A stretch of DNA of 64,000 nt from Siderastrea radians (GCA_964017195.1 OZ024890.1:70981376-71045375), one strand, 5' to 3'. Shown: positions 44,501 to 53,415, counted from the stretch's first letter. Translations and numbers: made by a program. The notes: generated by a model from the letters alone, not told the origin.

Positions 44501-47500
44501 TTTTACCTTTAAAATGGCTTTAAAATTTAAGCCTGTAATTGTAAAAAGCAGTTTTTGTGGGTGATCCTCTTTTTAGTGTCTAAAAGCGTTACAGGCCTGC
44601 GAGACTCCTGCGCACGTGTTTTAGCCTTTCTAGAGTTTTGCTTTCACGAGTATTTCTTTAAGGGAACGCCCTCTTTTGTACGATATTAGGGGCGGTTCAT
44701 TGAAAATGTTGTTAAGCAATGGTTGCTGTGTTATGAAATGCCAGCTGTTCACGAGTATTGGTTTTAAGTTAGGTACTGCTGGGTGATAGTGCGTTACAAA
44801 GGGCAAGATTGTCTTGTTTTGTTTTTGTCGGAGGGCTTGAGTCCTGTCTTCAAAAGTAAATTCTGAGAGGGTTGTTTGAATAAAGTTCTCTGGGTATCCT
44901 CTCTCAAGAAGATGTGTTTTGAAGTTTGTTATGCTCTCCTCAAATAATGTTTTAGAAGAGTTAGTTCTGAGTAGTCTTAGAGCCCCTCCTTCGATGAAGC
45001 CTCTTTTTACTTCTGATGGACGGAAGGTTGAAAAATGGGTGTATTGAAATGTTTCAGTGGGCTTAAAGTTGGTGCGTACATTTTGCACCGACTCAGTTTT
45101 AAATCTTTCACCTTTGTAGACAGTAGTGTCCAAGAAGTTTGTTTGTGTTTCGGATACTTCAGCCTTAAACTTGATAGTTTGATGGTGTTTGTTAGCTTGT
45201 NNNNNNNNNNNNNNNNNNNNNNNNNNNNNNNNNNNNNNNNNNNNNNNNNNNNNNNNNNNNNNNNNNNNNNNNNNNNNNNNNNNNNNNNNNNNNNNNNNNN
45301 NNNNNNNNNNNNNNNNNNNNNNNNNNNNNNNNNNNNNNNNNNNNNNNNNNNNNNNNNNNNNNNNNNNNNNNNNNNNNNNNNNNNNNNNNNNNNNNNNNNN
45401 TAAATGAACTATGTGATCTCTTCTCTGGTTGTGTTCCAGAGGGAGAAGATGTCATCAATGAATTGTTTCCAGACGAGCAGTTTCAAAGCACTTTGACTTA
45501 AGATCTCTGTTTCTACCTTAGCCATGAAAATATAAGCGAAAGCAACTGCCATTTTGGTGCCCATGGCTGTTCCCTGTATTTGTAGGTTGTTTTTTCCATT
45601 TAATTGGAAGGAGTTCTCCGCTAAGATAAGTCTGAGCGCTCTTTGCAGTAGTCATGAAGGGATAGGAGGTTTGTTTCTGGGGAATGCTTTGTATGCTGGG
45701 CTTCGAAACCACGGCCACCATGAGGTTACAAATAACTCCCAACAACAACAACAACAACAAGCTTTATTACCAAATAGAAAAAGGAAAAAAGTTAAACTTT
45801 ACAATATGATATATTAATACAAAAATAGGTAATGTTCACTCAGGATAACTATAAAGCTAATCGAGCTGAGTAAAACTAAGTGATGTTTAAGTACAGAGGT
45901 AGGCACTAAAGCTTGGTGAAAGCAATTACTTAGTCAATTAAAAAAAGACGAAAAGAAGAAATTAAGAAAATAAATAAATAAAAATAAATAAATAAAATAA
46001 ATAAACAACTACCAGTTGAAAACTCATGAACAGTAAGACTGTAAGATGTTTAGCTTGACTTTGTTTTTAAATGTTTTAAGGGGGAGGTATTTAATGCTTT
46101 CATCAAGGTGATTCCAGACTTTTACAGCTGCAAAGGGAATGTTGAATTTACCATAGTTTGTTTTGTCCCCTGGCACATATTACACAAGACCACTAAGCTG
46201 TGCTGGAAACATTCCACGGTAAAGGTAACCTAAAGGTCACACACTTGCGTTGTCACTAAATTCATCTCAGAAAGACCACAAGAGCACACCTACCCCTCTA
46301 AATTTGAATTGCTACATTGTTTCGTTCTAAACACCGTGCATTCTTTGGGTTCGGTGAACTGCCCACTGGATGTCAAAACTATTGACACTATTTGATCGCA
46401 GGTTATTGAAAGGAATTAGAAAAAAAGATGTTCTAAGCTTAAGATCTCATGATCATTGTGAGCAGAAGTACGATTATTATGCGAACATACAGTAAAAATG
46501 TGTAAATTACTACTGTTAAAAGATCGTTATTGCCATTTTCTTTCTGCCATAGAGGCGGTTTCGGTCTTTGGGAGAAAATGAAAGCAGTTTGCGGTCGAGG
46601 AAGGACAAAATAAGGCGGATTGCAGAATGTGCAACCCCCTATAATAGACCCTCAGAAGGCTACAGCTTGATAATCGTTAGTGCTGTATGTGCACAATTTT
46701 CCCACACTAAGAATTTTTGTAGGTTGTATCAAATTAAAATTTGATATCTTTTAACCTCTTTTTCCATGCTCCAACCATAAACAGTGGTTTGCTTTCATTG
46801 GGTTTTCTTAAAAGCTTCAAAATAATACAACTACTTTGTGTCATTCAACAGAATTACCTGCCACTGATTTCACACCCCCTTTATGGTTGCCTTATGAATT
46901 GAACAACAGCAATGATCATCATTCTTGGATGGGCTCTCTGACAAAACAAGTGTTGAATTTTTTTTGGTAAAAAGTCGTGGAAGCATTTTCTGATTTTTCT
47001 CAGAAAATTACAAAACCTGTGGTAATCTTCAGAAACTTCAGACAGTGGTAAACACTATGAATTGTGTGTTTTTTAAAAATTAGTTTTGAAAGAACCATGG
47101 ATCCGTCCAAAGCACATTACACCCTCTCTCATGGGAAGATTGCTCATGTGGTTAGATCAGAGCCTGACATAAATGTAACCATGGCAACATCAAGAGTTCC
47201 TTCTGAGATGACTGTACAAGCTCAGAGGTGTGTAATGTTTTAACTACCAATACTCAATTTATGATCCTTAACAGTTAGTGAAAATTGTGTGCACGTGTGT
47301 CTCCAATGTACCTGTCTAGAAGTGTTTAGGGAAGAAGAGGAAGAGGAGAAGAGAGATTTTTGGTTAAGGGCAGGATTTTACCTTCTTTTGTTGATAAACT
47401 GGTGTTACAAAATAGTACATGTAGAGGTCAACCAGGCCTTCCAAACAGGCTACTTCGTCTTAAGTGAAAAGGCATATAGGCATAGGCACCTTATTTTATG

Positions 47501-50500
47501 GCCTAGATTGGTCCAATTTGCATTTGTTCTCCCCTGTTAGTACTGGCATTTTGCGGCACTTGACAGTTGTGCGCACATCAAGTGCACTTGGTCAGGTGAC
47601 GGCCAAACCTGCTGCACCTGTGGACATTGAACAACTTCAGGAGGAAGCAAAGAAGGTAATTGAACAGATGGACAATATAGTAAGCTTGATTGAAGAAAGA
47701 TCTCAGGTTTTATTTTGTGAAAATTTGTCAAAAGAAAAAACGCAATAAACTTCTCTTGAATTGTCATCCCCTAGGGTTTGATCCACAGACTCGAATGTTG
47801 ATAGCTGTTTGTTTCTACCTATAGCATTCTGTTTGGGCGTCAATTTTATGACTTACAGTTACTATGAGCAGTCTTGTTTCTATTATCGCCAGTTTATTGT
47901 CACACTGTTTATGAGCTCAGTGCTTTGAAGTTGGATTTATATGTTTCGTTGTTTCTTTGACAGGAACTCAGAGCCCTTGTTTCGTTAGACAAACCTGAAT
48001 CACTGAGGGCATCTCACACACTGGCCTGGACAGAGGTACGTCCATAACATAACTCACAAATTTTAATTTTCTCAAAACACCCCTTAGGCAAAATTGAATG
48101 CAGTGGATACAACGCCCATAACTTGAGAAATAATAGATGTTGTGTTACTTGCTCGAGACAGAGCACCATCTAATTTGAGGTGTAACATCGGAGGGTAGTC
48201 CAATACTTACCACTTGTTCTTGAAAGTCGTGAAAGTGGAGATTCAACTCGTATGAGTCGTACGACGTGAACAACTCGCAAAACAATGGTTACAACTGCCA
48301 CTCGTACGAGTTGAATTTCCACTTTCACGACTTGAACAAGTGGTGAGTATTGGACATGAATACTAACTTGTGGCACAATTATTCACTCCCCACCCCCCCC
48401 CCCCCCGCGCCCCCGAGTCGTGAACTACCCAGTGGCAAGCTTGTAGGCTTTGTCTCACAATTGGATTTGGGGAGGGGGGAGTAGTTTCGCAGATTAGGGG
48501 GTGTTCTGCCTTGGGAGGAAGTTTTGATGCTGCTATAGAGTAACTAATAGCATTCTTAAACTTGACTGAAACTACGAAAAACTGACCATTCAGTGATTTG
48601 TGCTTTCACATCCAGTAACGTCACTACTTCATTGACATAAATACTATCAACTGACATTGCACTTGACTCTGAATACGTGTTCTTCTTGTGTTGGAGTCTG
48701 TTCCCAGCCGAATAGTAAATAGCACACAAGCGAAGCGAGCGCTAAAAAACCTGCGTTGGTTCGTTCGCTCACTCGACGATTTTATGAGAAAAAAGAAGGT
48801 CTGTGAACAGTCTATCTATGTTTGTGAAACAGTAGTCAGTATCCTCAACAGCATTCCTTTTCAGGTTTCTATAACCCTGTGTTCTGAATTCTAATGGTAC
48901 TTTATCTTACTATTTTTAGATAATTTTCTTAAATATTTTACATGCTTTAATCCTATATTTATAATATATTGTAATCGCAGGTCCACATCAGCCTCTGGCT
49001 GCCTTTTTTAACCTATATGTGTCTGTGTAGGATTTCTAATGGTACGTCATTTTATTGCCCAGTTGTTCGAGACAGGCTTATTTGTGGACCCTCATCATGA
49101 CCCAGACACACCCTCTGGGCTGGAAGTCAACTCCACAATGTATTATGTTCTGTCATCATTCCCCTCTCTCGTGCATGATGTCTCCAGTACTCAATCCCAG
49201 AAAGAAGAAATGGAAAAGCTTCTTCATATTCCAGATCACTGCTTTGGCGGTCCTCCAACTATGTAAGTGTGTAGTTAACGTTCTCAACTAAGATATTCAG
49301 CAGCGATGGGAAAACGGTTTGCAAGAAAAAAAATGACTGTGAAAAAGTGTGCTCAGTATTGTTCATTGCGCTCCCCCTTTCCTTCTATCCTTACTATTTA
49401 ACAAGAACTCGCATTGTGGGGGTATGAAGCCCAAAAAAAGTCAGAAGGCGGGGCGAACCGAGCGCGGACTGGGGTGAGAAATGGGAAGGCCCTCACCCCA
49501 CCCCTCTGCTACAACTCTATTCACCCCACTCCCGATACGAGATGTACGAGTAGACGAGCACAGAGCCATAAGAGGGAGCCAGGAATACGACTACGTACAA
49601 TGCTATTCAGTTCACTCAGAGGAAAGTGAAACATACGACCGTGCGCGACGCTTTTCTTCTCCTTTTCACGCATCGAAACTGTATGCAGTAGGCGATTTTC
49701 GTAAGCGACTGTGTCTTTCACTTCTCGCTAGACTAGGAAAGAAAATGGGTCTGGGCTGCTCGTTCACTACGCACTGAGGGACACAGAGAAAATCTAGATT
49801 GTGAGTTTTATCAAAGGATTGTCTATGGCATATCATCATTCCTGATTTCTTCACAGCCAAACTGTTTTTTTTCTCTGCAGGCACTCGGCCTCGCTTTGGC
49901 CCAGGCCCCGAACCGAGGCTGGTCTTACCAAGATGGCGGCGCTGTGGCAGCGGCTGTTGGAGCAGAATGGCTGCAATGCACTTGTCAAAGCAGGTTTGTC
50001 ATTAAAAATTTCGCTTCATTCATATTTTGTAATTAACATTAACGTTTGCAATTGAATGATTGCAATCAGAAACAATGTTTTTAGGAGATAATTACAGGGA
50101 AAAAATACATAAAATAAATTTTACTGTCCTGGGAAGTGGCGCTCGTGAAAGCTATGGTCACCGAGTAGTCCGATCTCCTCGTTAATGCTGTCTCCCAAAT
50201 CGTTATTTTCTTCATAAATTTGCCCTTAAAACGACCATGTTTGACAAAAAAGAGTCACTCTCTTTTATTTCAATGACCAGTTTCAGTGTTATTTTACCTT
50301 TCTATTTATGCTTTTTCCTCTGTTGAGTTTTCCCTGCACCTCTTTTCCTCAGTTGTAGGTTGCCATAATTTCACCGTCCTCCCCTAATGTGTGTACGACC
50401 AAATTGTTATCTCCTGTCGGTGTTCGTATTTTTGAACACGATTCACCCCTCTCTTCTTAGGTGCTATTGGCTTAGTCCAAGCCATCACCCTAAGTTTTGA

Positions 50501-52259
50501 ACAGGGTTTCACTGTCTCCCCTCTCTCCTCAGGTGCTATTGGCTTAGTCCAAGCCATCACCCTAAGTTTTGAACAGGGTTTCACTGTCTCCCCTCTCTCC
50601 TTAGGTGCTATTGGCTTAGTCCAAGCTATCACCCTAAGTTTTGGCGGCCTACAGTTCTCAGCAGGACACTTTGAATTTGCCGCAAATCCCGCCTCGCTGC
50701 ACACCACTATCACTTTCCGCCGTATTCACCTGTACGAAGATATGGATATTTATCTCACGGTGTTGGTGAATGAGGAGACTGGACATGCAGAAAAGCTGAT
50801 AGTGAAGCCGGTCAAGGGAGGCAAGGCTCCGCTGTACGCTTGTGAGGCAGGCTGTCAGTATGACCCTGTAGAAGTCGGGTGAGTACATTGTCACGTCCCG
50901 CAATCTCTTACCTGGAAAAATTGTTTGAGCCAACCAAGCAACCAACGTCATCTGGGAGAGCGATTACACAGCAACGTCGTCCCCTCCCGCATCTTACGTA
51001 GGGTGTAAGAGGTTTTCCGATATACAAACTATTTAGGAATGTGCCGCTCTACGTGTGAAACAAGGTACACCTTTGATCAGATCAGTGCATTGTTGCGTGT
51101 CGTAGGCCCCTCTTGCCTTTGTTAAAGTTTGTGCATTCTTCGTGAAGGGATGTTGCTCGGACATTGTATCGGGAGTTCACAGTTCAAATATATGATTATT
51201 TCATATATTAATGTTCAGTTCACAAAAAGAAGAAATAACTGAAGAAGAGAGGAGTGAATCCAGAATGATAGCATAGGTTTGCCACCAAAGAATACCAATT
51301 TACACAAGACCCGCTTTAGGGCCTTTCAAGAGTCTTGGGATTCTCTTCTTTGAAATCCTATCACTTACTGAGCACATCAGGTGTTATCAAATAAACGAAC
51401 AGATTACTGTAGATATTCTGACAGTGGCCGACATTTTGACGTGCATTATCTTTCATTTTGATTTCAGTGAATCTGAGGTGTCTTTTCCAGTACGCATGAC
51501 CAGGCCTGTCACACCGCTGCTCTACATTTCGCATAATAAATCGGAGCTGCTGGAGCTCAGAAAACATGTATTTATAAAGGATGCACATGAAGGTAAGAAT
51601 AACGCTGTTCCAGGCTACGAAATGTTAGGGAAGGCGAATGAGAAAACGAGTGCCAAAAACGTGTGGGAAAACTTCGAACTTGCTAGGCAAGAATAAATCG
51701 ATATAGAGATGATGGACATTTGCGAGAAAAGAACATCAAGGCTGAAAGAGAAAAACAGATACGACACAAAAAGAGGGAAATTTAAGATACCCACGCAAGG
51801 CATTGTTCGACGACTTTTTGCCGACTGTTTTGTTGCTCAGTAAACAAGCTTCTGTGAAGGATGCTCGTGAAACAAAGGTAATCAGAAGTCATTATAGAGA
51901 ATGTCGAAGCTTAAAGATTTGTAATGGAAGAACATCAAGGTCTGCAAAGATTTGAAAGAAAAACAAACAATGAGATAAATACTCAAATTAGCAGTGAGCA
52001 TGATATGTTCACCCGTACTATTCTTTTTGTGACTGGTATGTATTTTTTAATTGTTACAATTTTGTTAACTTCTTTCCCTCTTTTTGTTCTAGAGTCCCTC
52101 AAGAATCATCACATACACCATCGATCAGGATTGCCAGCAAAGTTCTGGGTGACTATCGCTTTTCTAATCGTCGGGTTTCATCTTTATCTGGCGAAGCTAA
52201 TTTATTCCGAGTGCTTCAAAGAGAAAGACATTGTGCGTTCGAAAATTTACATGAGCTGA
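29533..52259 (+). CDS. KIAA2013: KIAA2013-like membrane protein, 15 exons, 613 aa
   Basis: Exons: 29533-29567, 32303-32412, 33078-33200, 33864-34001, 34144-34202, 34647-34739, 35521-35594, 47084-47227, 47541-47655, 47964-48035, 49063-49262, 49881-49993, 50605-50878, 51468-51592, 52093-52259. All phases agree. Of two overlapping start codons (29529, 29533) only the second keeps phase. An N-terminal signal anchor lies at about 5-31 (FLTLVR...GVAIFTVFFIWFL). A long lumenal region includes LSFGGLQF, VTPLLYIS and LYACEAGC, and a second membrane segment lies near the C-terminus (FWVTIAFLIVGFHLYL). The length is close to human KIAA2013 (about 634). Vertebrate homologues are membrane proteins without an established function. 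The seventh intron (35595-47083) is filled with nested transposons. The acceptor of exon 13 is triplicated. Confidence 0.93.
29650..29782. mobile_element. MITE with TATGTTGCAGTTTAATTTTATCC ends
   Basis: About 45 bp at the left (TATGTTGCAGTTTAATTTTA onward) is repeated inverted at the right (ending TTTAACTACAACATA). It has no coding content and sits in the first intron of the KIAA2013-like gene. The exact ends and target duplication are unclear, since similar sequence continues a little further out on both sides. Confidence 0.6.
29934..31121. mobile_element. Mutator-like non-autonomous element with about 110-bp inverted repeats (1188 bp)
   Basis: The left end TAGCCTGCGTAGTAGGCG and about 110 following bases (through GGGAACGCCTGCTACAAAGA) are matched in inverted order at the right end, which finishes CGCAGGCT. 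The flanks 29924-29933 and 31122-31131 are both ATTCTTTCTC, a 9- to 10-bp target duplication. The same ends occur in the 227-bp MITE at 6107. Just inside the right arm is a short GCGGCCGC palindrome pair (about 30977-30993). No transposase frame is present. Confidence 0.85.
33245..33480. repeat. dense ATCGAT/CAATTGAT quasi-palindromic tract ending in a TATA-like box
   Basis: About 190 bp made of overlapping AATTGAT, ATCGATT and CCATCGATTG phrases in both orientations, capable of many small hairpins. Directly after it, at about 33461-33471, stands GTTATAAAAGGGGG, a strong TATA-box look-alike. It lies in an intron of the KIAA2013-like gene. It may be the end of an unidentified repeat family. 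Confidence 0.55.
36216..36797 (+). CDS. N-terminal part of the transposon's HECT-type protein (interrupted)
   Basis: The start Met (36216) lies just inside the left TIR. The protein opens with a helical segment (WSDDQKDEIIRIAESAIETI), a low-complexity Ser/Arg/Pro region (about 40-100), then a structured stretch with FEVNREWTAKQLEKKLEALL and FCFEIMKNCSG. Related transposon proteins continue from such a stretch into a HECT domain. Here the frame runs into TAG at 36795, and the HECT part resumes at about 39070, after some 2.3 kb that looks like an insertion or intron. It is probably one gene in two pieces. Function unknown. Confidence 0.6.
   Translation: MAAEGSTWSDDQKDEIIRIAESAIETITQLSNVVGRSNGARAPATAPSNSGSSRSENAVDELHRRFPTAGSRFNSRGSRSRSARPAPYPSRRPAGRPRESLTVSKDVIVIEYEHDRVPSKTEKIELEKSKQVISGFEVNREWTAKQLEKKLEALLKGTQMEGFCFEIMKNCSGTLPVRKWKPCKMTAIWLNFD
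36765..39075. mobile_element. insertion or intron splitting the HECT gene, with CTGCAG/CAGTCAAA subterminal repeats
   Basis: Both edges are packed with CTGCAG, CAGTCAAA and GCAGTTAAGCTGCAG phrases (36783-36960 and 38680-39060), in inverted sense at the two sides. Near the right edge a block of about 100 bp (ATGACT-ATTT-GAAGTCATA...TTGAAAGAACTGCAGTCAAA) is tandemly duplicated. AGCCCTG occurs at both outer borders (about 36757 and 39056), a possible target duplication. The inner 1.7 kb codes for nothing recognised. The subterminal repeats suggest a hAT-like non-autonomous element. An ordinary intron that has absorbed it is the alternative. Confidence 0.5.
39069..40613 (+). CDS. HECT-type E3 ubiquitin ligase domain protein of the transposon (5' part elsewhere)
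   Basis: The first residues are probably not the true start, and the upstream part is at 36216. After PSGRKIDSKLLLKSIAPTG and a Ser/Thr-rich linker (about 55-130) comes a HECT N-lobe (about 215-320, VDFMGEVSVDLGGPRKEWIR, YYYVGIMIAVAM). The C-lobe has AHCCGNVLHLP, where the second Cys (about 477) sits at the thioester position of HECT ligases (TC.N.L.LP). A complete catalytic Cys suggests an active ligase or recent activity. It resembles G2E3-like HECT proteins found beside integrase-type transposases in animal genomes. Its role for the transposon is unknown. Confidence 0.75.
   Translation: MVRVVTPNVPSGRKIDSKLLLKSIAPTGCIYIRLLAELDDESDEMLEHSVFSIPENQAEASFTATTSTSSFTTTLSSSSSSTMTLPSSSSRSSSTVSSSIITPSSTNTTGATVDLTVATSHNSAGTSEESVDLLNATASNREEHPIQCPFDINAIISDAKSKNLTDPVELLRFLQERIVKGRQLDLTSLEETCDGETTFITVDRDKVLETTLSELEFVDDYTLTFKVDFMGEVSVDLGGPRKEWIRLVNREMKAKYFDNGLREYLSQDYYYVGIMIAVAMLQNGQMPAFIDDHILQEILSRNRSLDPCVNEMKAGLEKLGMLSALQQLPTLINLLRPGSQRKVNVPRLLQMLKPKFSEEGSNAIGYEKEVYMLFVRYVREVASGQRSCGSRKLESCHILEFVTGASEEPVLGFAMNPYIEFDIPIITRVQNSIPQEASAQVSPDQDPGLQQESTEESTAREEKPMVRAGFTPTAHCCGNVLHLPRATHEVQLPPQQKLFDIYDLAFSSSFFGKV
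40614..42439. other. noncoding space between the convergent transposon genes
   Basis: AT-rich, with one MITE (41699-41872) and a repeated TATGGATATTT phrase (about 40703, 41590). Presumably holds the 3' ends of both transposon genes. Confidence 0.45.
41699..41872. mobile_element. MITE nested in the 8.28-kb transposon (174 bp)
   Basis: CAATAAGACCTTTTGAAG at the left and AAAAGGTCTATTG at the right form inverted ends. The inner ATGCAAATTGCCCTTCAAGCCT is also mirrored (AGGCTTGGAAGGCAATTTGCAT). Noncoding. Confidence 0.6.
42440..43690 (-). CDS. integrase-fold DDE transposase of the 8.28-kb element, about 416 aa
   Basis: Residues 43-81 form a helix-turn-helix (SWQKIADMLQVSVSTIQRRR), expected to bind the TIRs. 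The rve-like catalytic core has Asp175 (WHIDSGHKL), Asp232 (RCDYGMEN) and Glu267 (NSRVERAHRD), a D-D-34-E arrangement. Downstream, LFSLHHVYSPRINRSLEEFI is typical of this animal transposase family. The C-terminus is acidic. It would cut and join transposon ends in the nucleus. The frame has no internal stop, so the copy may be young. An N-terminal extension present in relatives lies in another frame just upstream (43699-43956), so the Met used here may not be the natural start. Confidence 0.85.
   Translation of the reverse strand: MSEMINILPVEIENREHAEVFDQDTAYSTSVTITPGPGRRRYDISKDQLEHLRSLYFSWQKIADMLQVSVSTIQRRRREFGLSDEFERYSDITDDELDQIYASVTGNSCEGPLTPNVGRRRFIGALRRRGLRIQRWRVSECLRRVDPDGTALRWRMTIHRRKYFVPTPNSLWHIDSGHKLIRHKLITHVCIDGKTRLIVYASCCNNNKADTVLSLFQNGVEKWGLPSRVRCDYGMENFYVGQYMIEHRGEGRGSIITGSSVHNSRVERAHRDVYSGVLAFYARIFEAMEDESILDISDDVHLFSLHHVYSPRINRSLEEFIQQMNNHPVSTENNQSPLQMWERGMLENMHSGHTALSPEEIEDFGMDLEGVLSIEEEDYQVNVIPPAIELSDEQLTQMPSPLQNDENCGVNISSNV
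43699..43956 (-). CDS. N-terminal segment belonging to the transposase, out of frame
   Basis: It starts with MAARSVVIRERNEGG at an AAGATGGCGGC context (43956) just inside the right TIR, and encodes an 85-residue helical domain (EARRVLLEARRTLSLL). It ends at TAA (43699) nine bases before the transposase Met. Related proteins seem to have a similar helical region continuous with the helix-turn-helix. A short intron, a ribosomal frameshift or a one-base indel near 43699-43745 would explain the break. Confidence 0.55.
   Translation of the reverse strand: MAARSVVIRERNEGGFRHFLQNLKAVFRLFLTPENVHLTTDALVEARRVLLEARRTLSLLISDLQRGDPIRQGYRQVLYKHHFRI
44229..44629. other. noncoding end region of the Penelope-like element or outer element
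   Basis: Contains a direct duplication of GGCCTGCG-GACTCC-GCGC-TGTTTTA (about 44478-44508 and 44597-44627), which could be part of the terminal repeats of the retroelement next to it. No coding frame. Confidence 0.4.
44630..45735 (-). pseudogene. Penelope-like element reverse transcriptase, broken by a gap and stops
   Basis: The 167-residue open frame 44630-45133 matches the distal region of Penelope-like reverse transcriptases (THFSTFRPSEVKRGFIEG, LPFVTHYHPAVPNLK, LISYKRGRSLKEILV). Beyond the N gap the minus strand shows motif B-like QIQGTAMGTKMAVAFA and motif C-like FIDDIFSLW. An in-frame stop lies upstream of motif B. No GIY-YIG endonuclease was found after the end. This is a 5'-truncated, inactive retroelement copy inside the outer element. 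Confidence 0.75.
45201..45400. other. assembly gap (200 N)
   Basis: Exactly 200 N within the Penelope-like remnant. The true sequence length is unknown. Confidence 0.99.
45736..46500. other. noncoding, (CAA)n and AT-rich repeat tail
   Basis: An AACAACAAC run (about 45738-45760) leads into AAGCTTTATTACC and A/T-rich DNA, with (AATA)n near 45968-46004. This looks like the tail of a retroelement on the minus strand. Family not recognised. Confidence 0.4.
48198..48354. mobile_element. foldback MITE, near-perfect palindrome (157 bp)
   Basis: GTCCAATACTTACCACTTGT at the left is mirrored by ACAAGTGGTGAGTATTGGAC at the right. The pairing continues inward for about 60 bases per arm (TTCACGACTT, GTTGAATCTCC), with internal ACTCGTACGAGT. 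Noncoding. It is in an intron of the KIAA2013-like gene, followed by a C/G homopolymer run near 48390. Confidence 0.7.
50444..50650 (+). repeat. 72-bp tandem triplication of a splice acceptor and exon start (KIAA2013-like gene)
   Basis: GGTGCTATTGGCTTAGTCCA occurs with the base after AG at 50461, 50533 and 50605, exactly 72 bp apart, each preceded by a polypyrimidine tract and AG (TCTTCTTAG, TCTCCTCAG, CTCCTTAG). Only the third copy runs on into the rest of the exon. Because 72 is a multiple of three and no stop lies between, all three acceptors would keep the reading frame. Confidence 0.9.
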
Positions 52260-52621
52260 CAACAGCTGGACATGGCTTAGGGAAGACTGATAAGCTCCAA
52301 AACACTGTCATGATGTGGATGCTCATAGTTAAGCATTTTAATTAATTATCAGACTGAAAAGTTACCACTGTTACCATTCATTTAAATGGTCACAGGATTT
52401 CATCCACAGTCTCAAATGTAGGGCAGTATTGCTAACTTCCAGCGCTCATACATACAATTAACATCTTCACCTTCACATTTCCTTAAATATATAAGTACAG
52501 GAGCATGATAAAAGGCAGGAATTAATTACACTTCATATCCATTGTTTTATGAAAAAAAAAAAAAGGCAATCGTGTCTTTTTGGGGCGTGTTTTTTGGGGG
52601 CATGTCTGCACGCAGATTGTA

Positions 52622-53029
52622 GCTTACCGGCTGAGAAAACTGCATGAATTAAATACCTCCGAAGATGAACTAACAGTAACTGAAATTAAAACTCAAGGGA
52701 TGTCTCTTATTGCGTTTGGGGAAAGAATGTTACATGTAAACAATTTTCTTAGAATATAATAATAAAATTACCAATATGTTTTTGTGTTAAGCTTGCTGGA
52801 ACTGTAGCTTACTGGCCTGCGTGCAGTCTGCAGACGTCTTCTATTTCCTTCGAAGCAAAGGAAATAGCAGAAGTCTGCACGCAGGCCATAGCTTACCCGC
52901 TGAGGAAGCTGCATGAATTAAATACCTCCGAAGATGAACTAACAGTAACTGAAATTAAAACTCAAGAGATTTCTACCTTGTATGAAGATGAACACCTGCC
53001 TACAACTCGCCGTAGTTCAACGGGGAGGT
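52622..53029 (+). pseudogene. duplicated exon-like block of unknown gene
   Basis: Two copies of about 85 bp (about 52622-52705 and 52890-52972) encode the same open peptide, KLHELNTSEDELTVTEIKTQ. The second continues open through YEDEHLPTTRRSSTG to an excellent splice donor, GAG|GTGAGT, at about 53029. Each copy is preceded by GCACGCAG, the end of a small palindromic element. This may be an exon of a gene interrupted by the Polinton, or a gene fragment carried by the palindromic element. No family recognised. Confidence 0.4.
52813..52888. mobile_element. 76-bp perfect-ended palindromic element
   Basis: TGGCCTGCGTGCAG at the left and CTGCACGCAGGCCA at the right are exact inverted complements. 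The inner CTATTTCCTT/AAGGAAATAG also pair, with only a few bases of loop (CGAAGC). A half copy (GTCTGCACGCAG) precedes the first exon-like copy at about 52604. Confidence 0.65.
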
Positions 53030-53170
53030 GAGTAGTAATGGGCGACGGTCTGGTGAAATGAATCAAAAAGGCCTACCCCCCCAACTTTTTAAACCAATGG
53101 GAGACTCGTGCCATTCCTTTTTATCATGTGATCCCGGTCAAGAGAATGGACCAATGAGAGTTGGGGTCAA

Positions 53171-53415
53171 AGGTCATCCAAGATGGCGGCTGGTAGTGGG
53201 AATGTGTTTTGGGGTGGGCAACCGCTGAGCAGGGATGAAAAAAGGATCGCGGGCTCATCCAAGATGGCGGCTGCTGGTGGGAGTGTGTTTTAGGGAGGGA
53301 CACCGCTGACCAGGTGGAAAAAAGGAATGCGGGCTCATCCAAGATGGCGGCTGGTAGTGTTTTGGGGTGGGCAACCGCTGACCTCAATAGGAAAAGGAGC
53401 GCGGGCGCAGTACAA
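53171..53415. repeat. tandem array (about 80-bp unit) with AAGATGGCGGC motifs in the Polinton
   Basis: Three units begin near 53174, 53256 and 53336. Each has CATCCAAGATGGCGGCTG, then TGTTTTGGGGTGGGCAACCGCTGA, then a GGAAAA...CGCGGGC block. Further single copies of parts occur at about 54336 and, as ACCGCTGACC...CGCGGGCTCA, at about 54473-54510 and 54583-54620. The AAGATGGCGGC core resembles a YY1 site, so a regulatory role is possible. Long open frames crossing this array come from the repeat. Confidence 0.8.

Larger units (their letters stand above)
35798..46653. mobile_element. outer TIR element, now about 10.9 kb through nested insertions
   Basis: The left end GAGGGTCTATTATA is perfectly inverted at the right end (TATAATAGACCCTC). 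The flanks 35792-35797 and 46654-46659 are both AGAAGG, a 6-bp target duplication. Copies of GCGGTTT lie just inside both ends. Its own coding content was not recognised. It may have been a short MITE into which the 8.28-kb element and a Penelope-like element were inserted. All of it lies within one intron of the KIAA2013-like gene. Confidence 0.7.
52260..53170. other. 3' flank of the KIAA2013-like gene with a duplicated exon-like block
   Basis: Besides the duplicated block and palindrome listed separately, AATAAAATT (about 52759) may be a polyadenylation signal. The left end of the Polinton must lie at or after about 53030 but was not resolved. Confidence 0.4.

Noticed and set aside
46852..46966. 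Exon-like open block (PPLWLPYELNNSNDHHSWMG)
   Set aside because: Flanked by AG and GT, but its phase does not fit between exons 35594 and 47084, which join perfectly without it. It could be an alternative exon.
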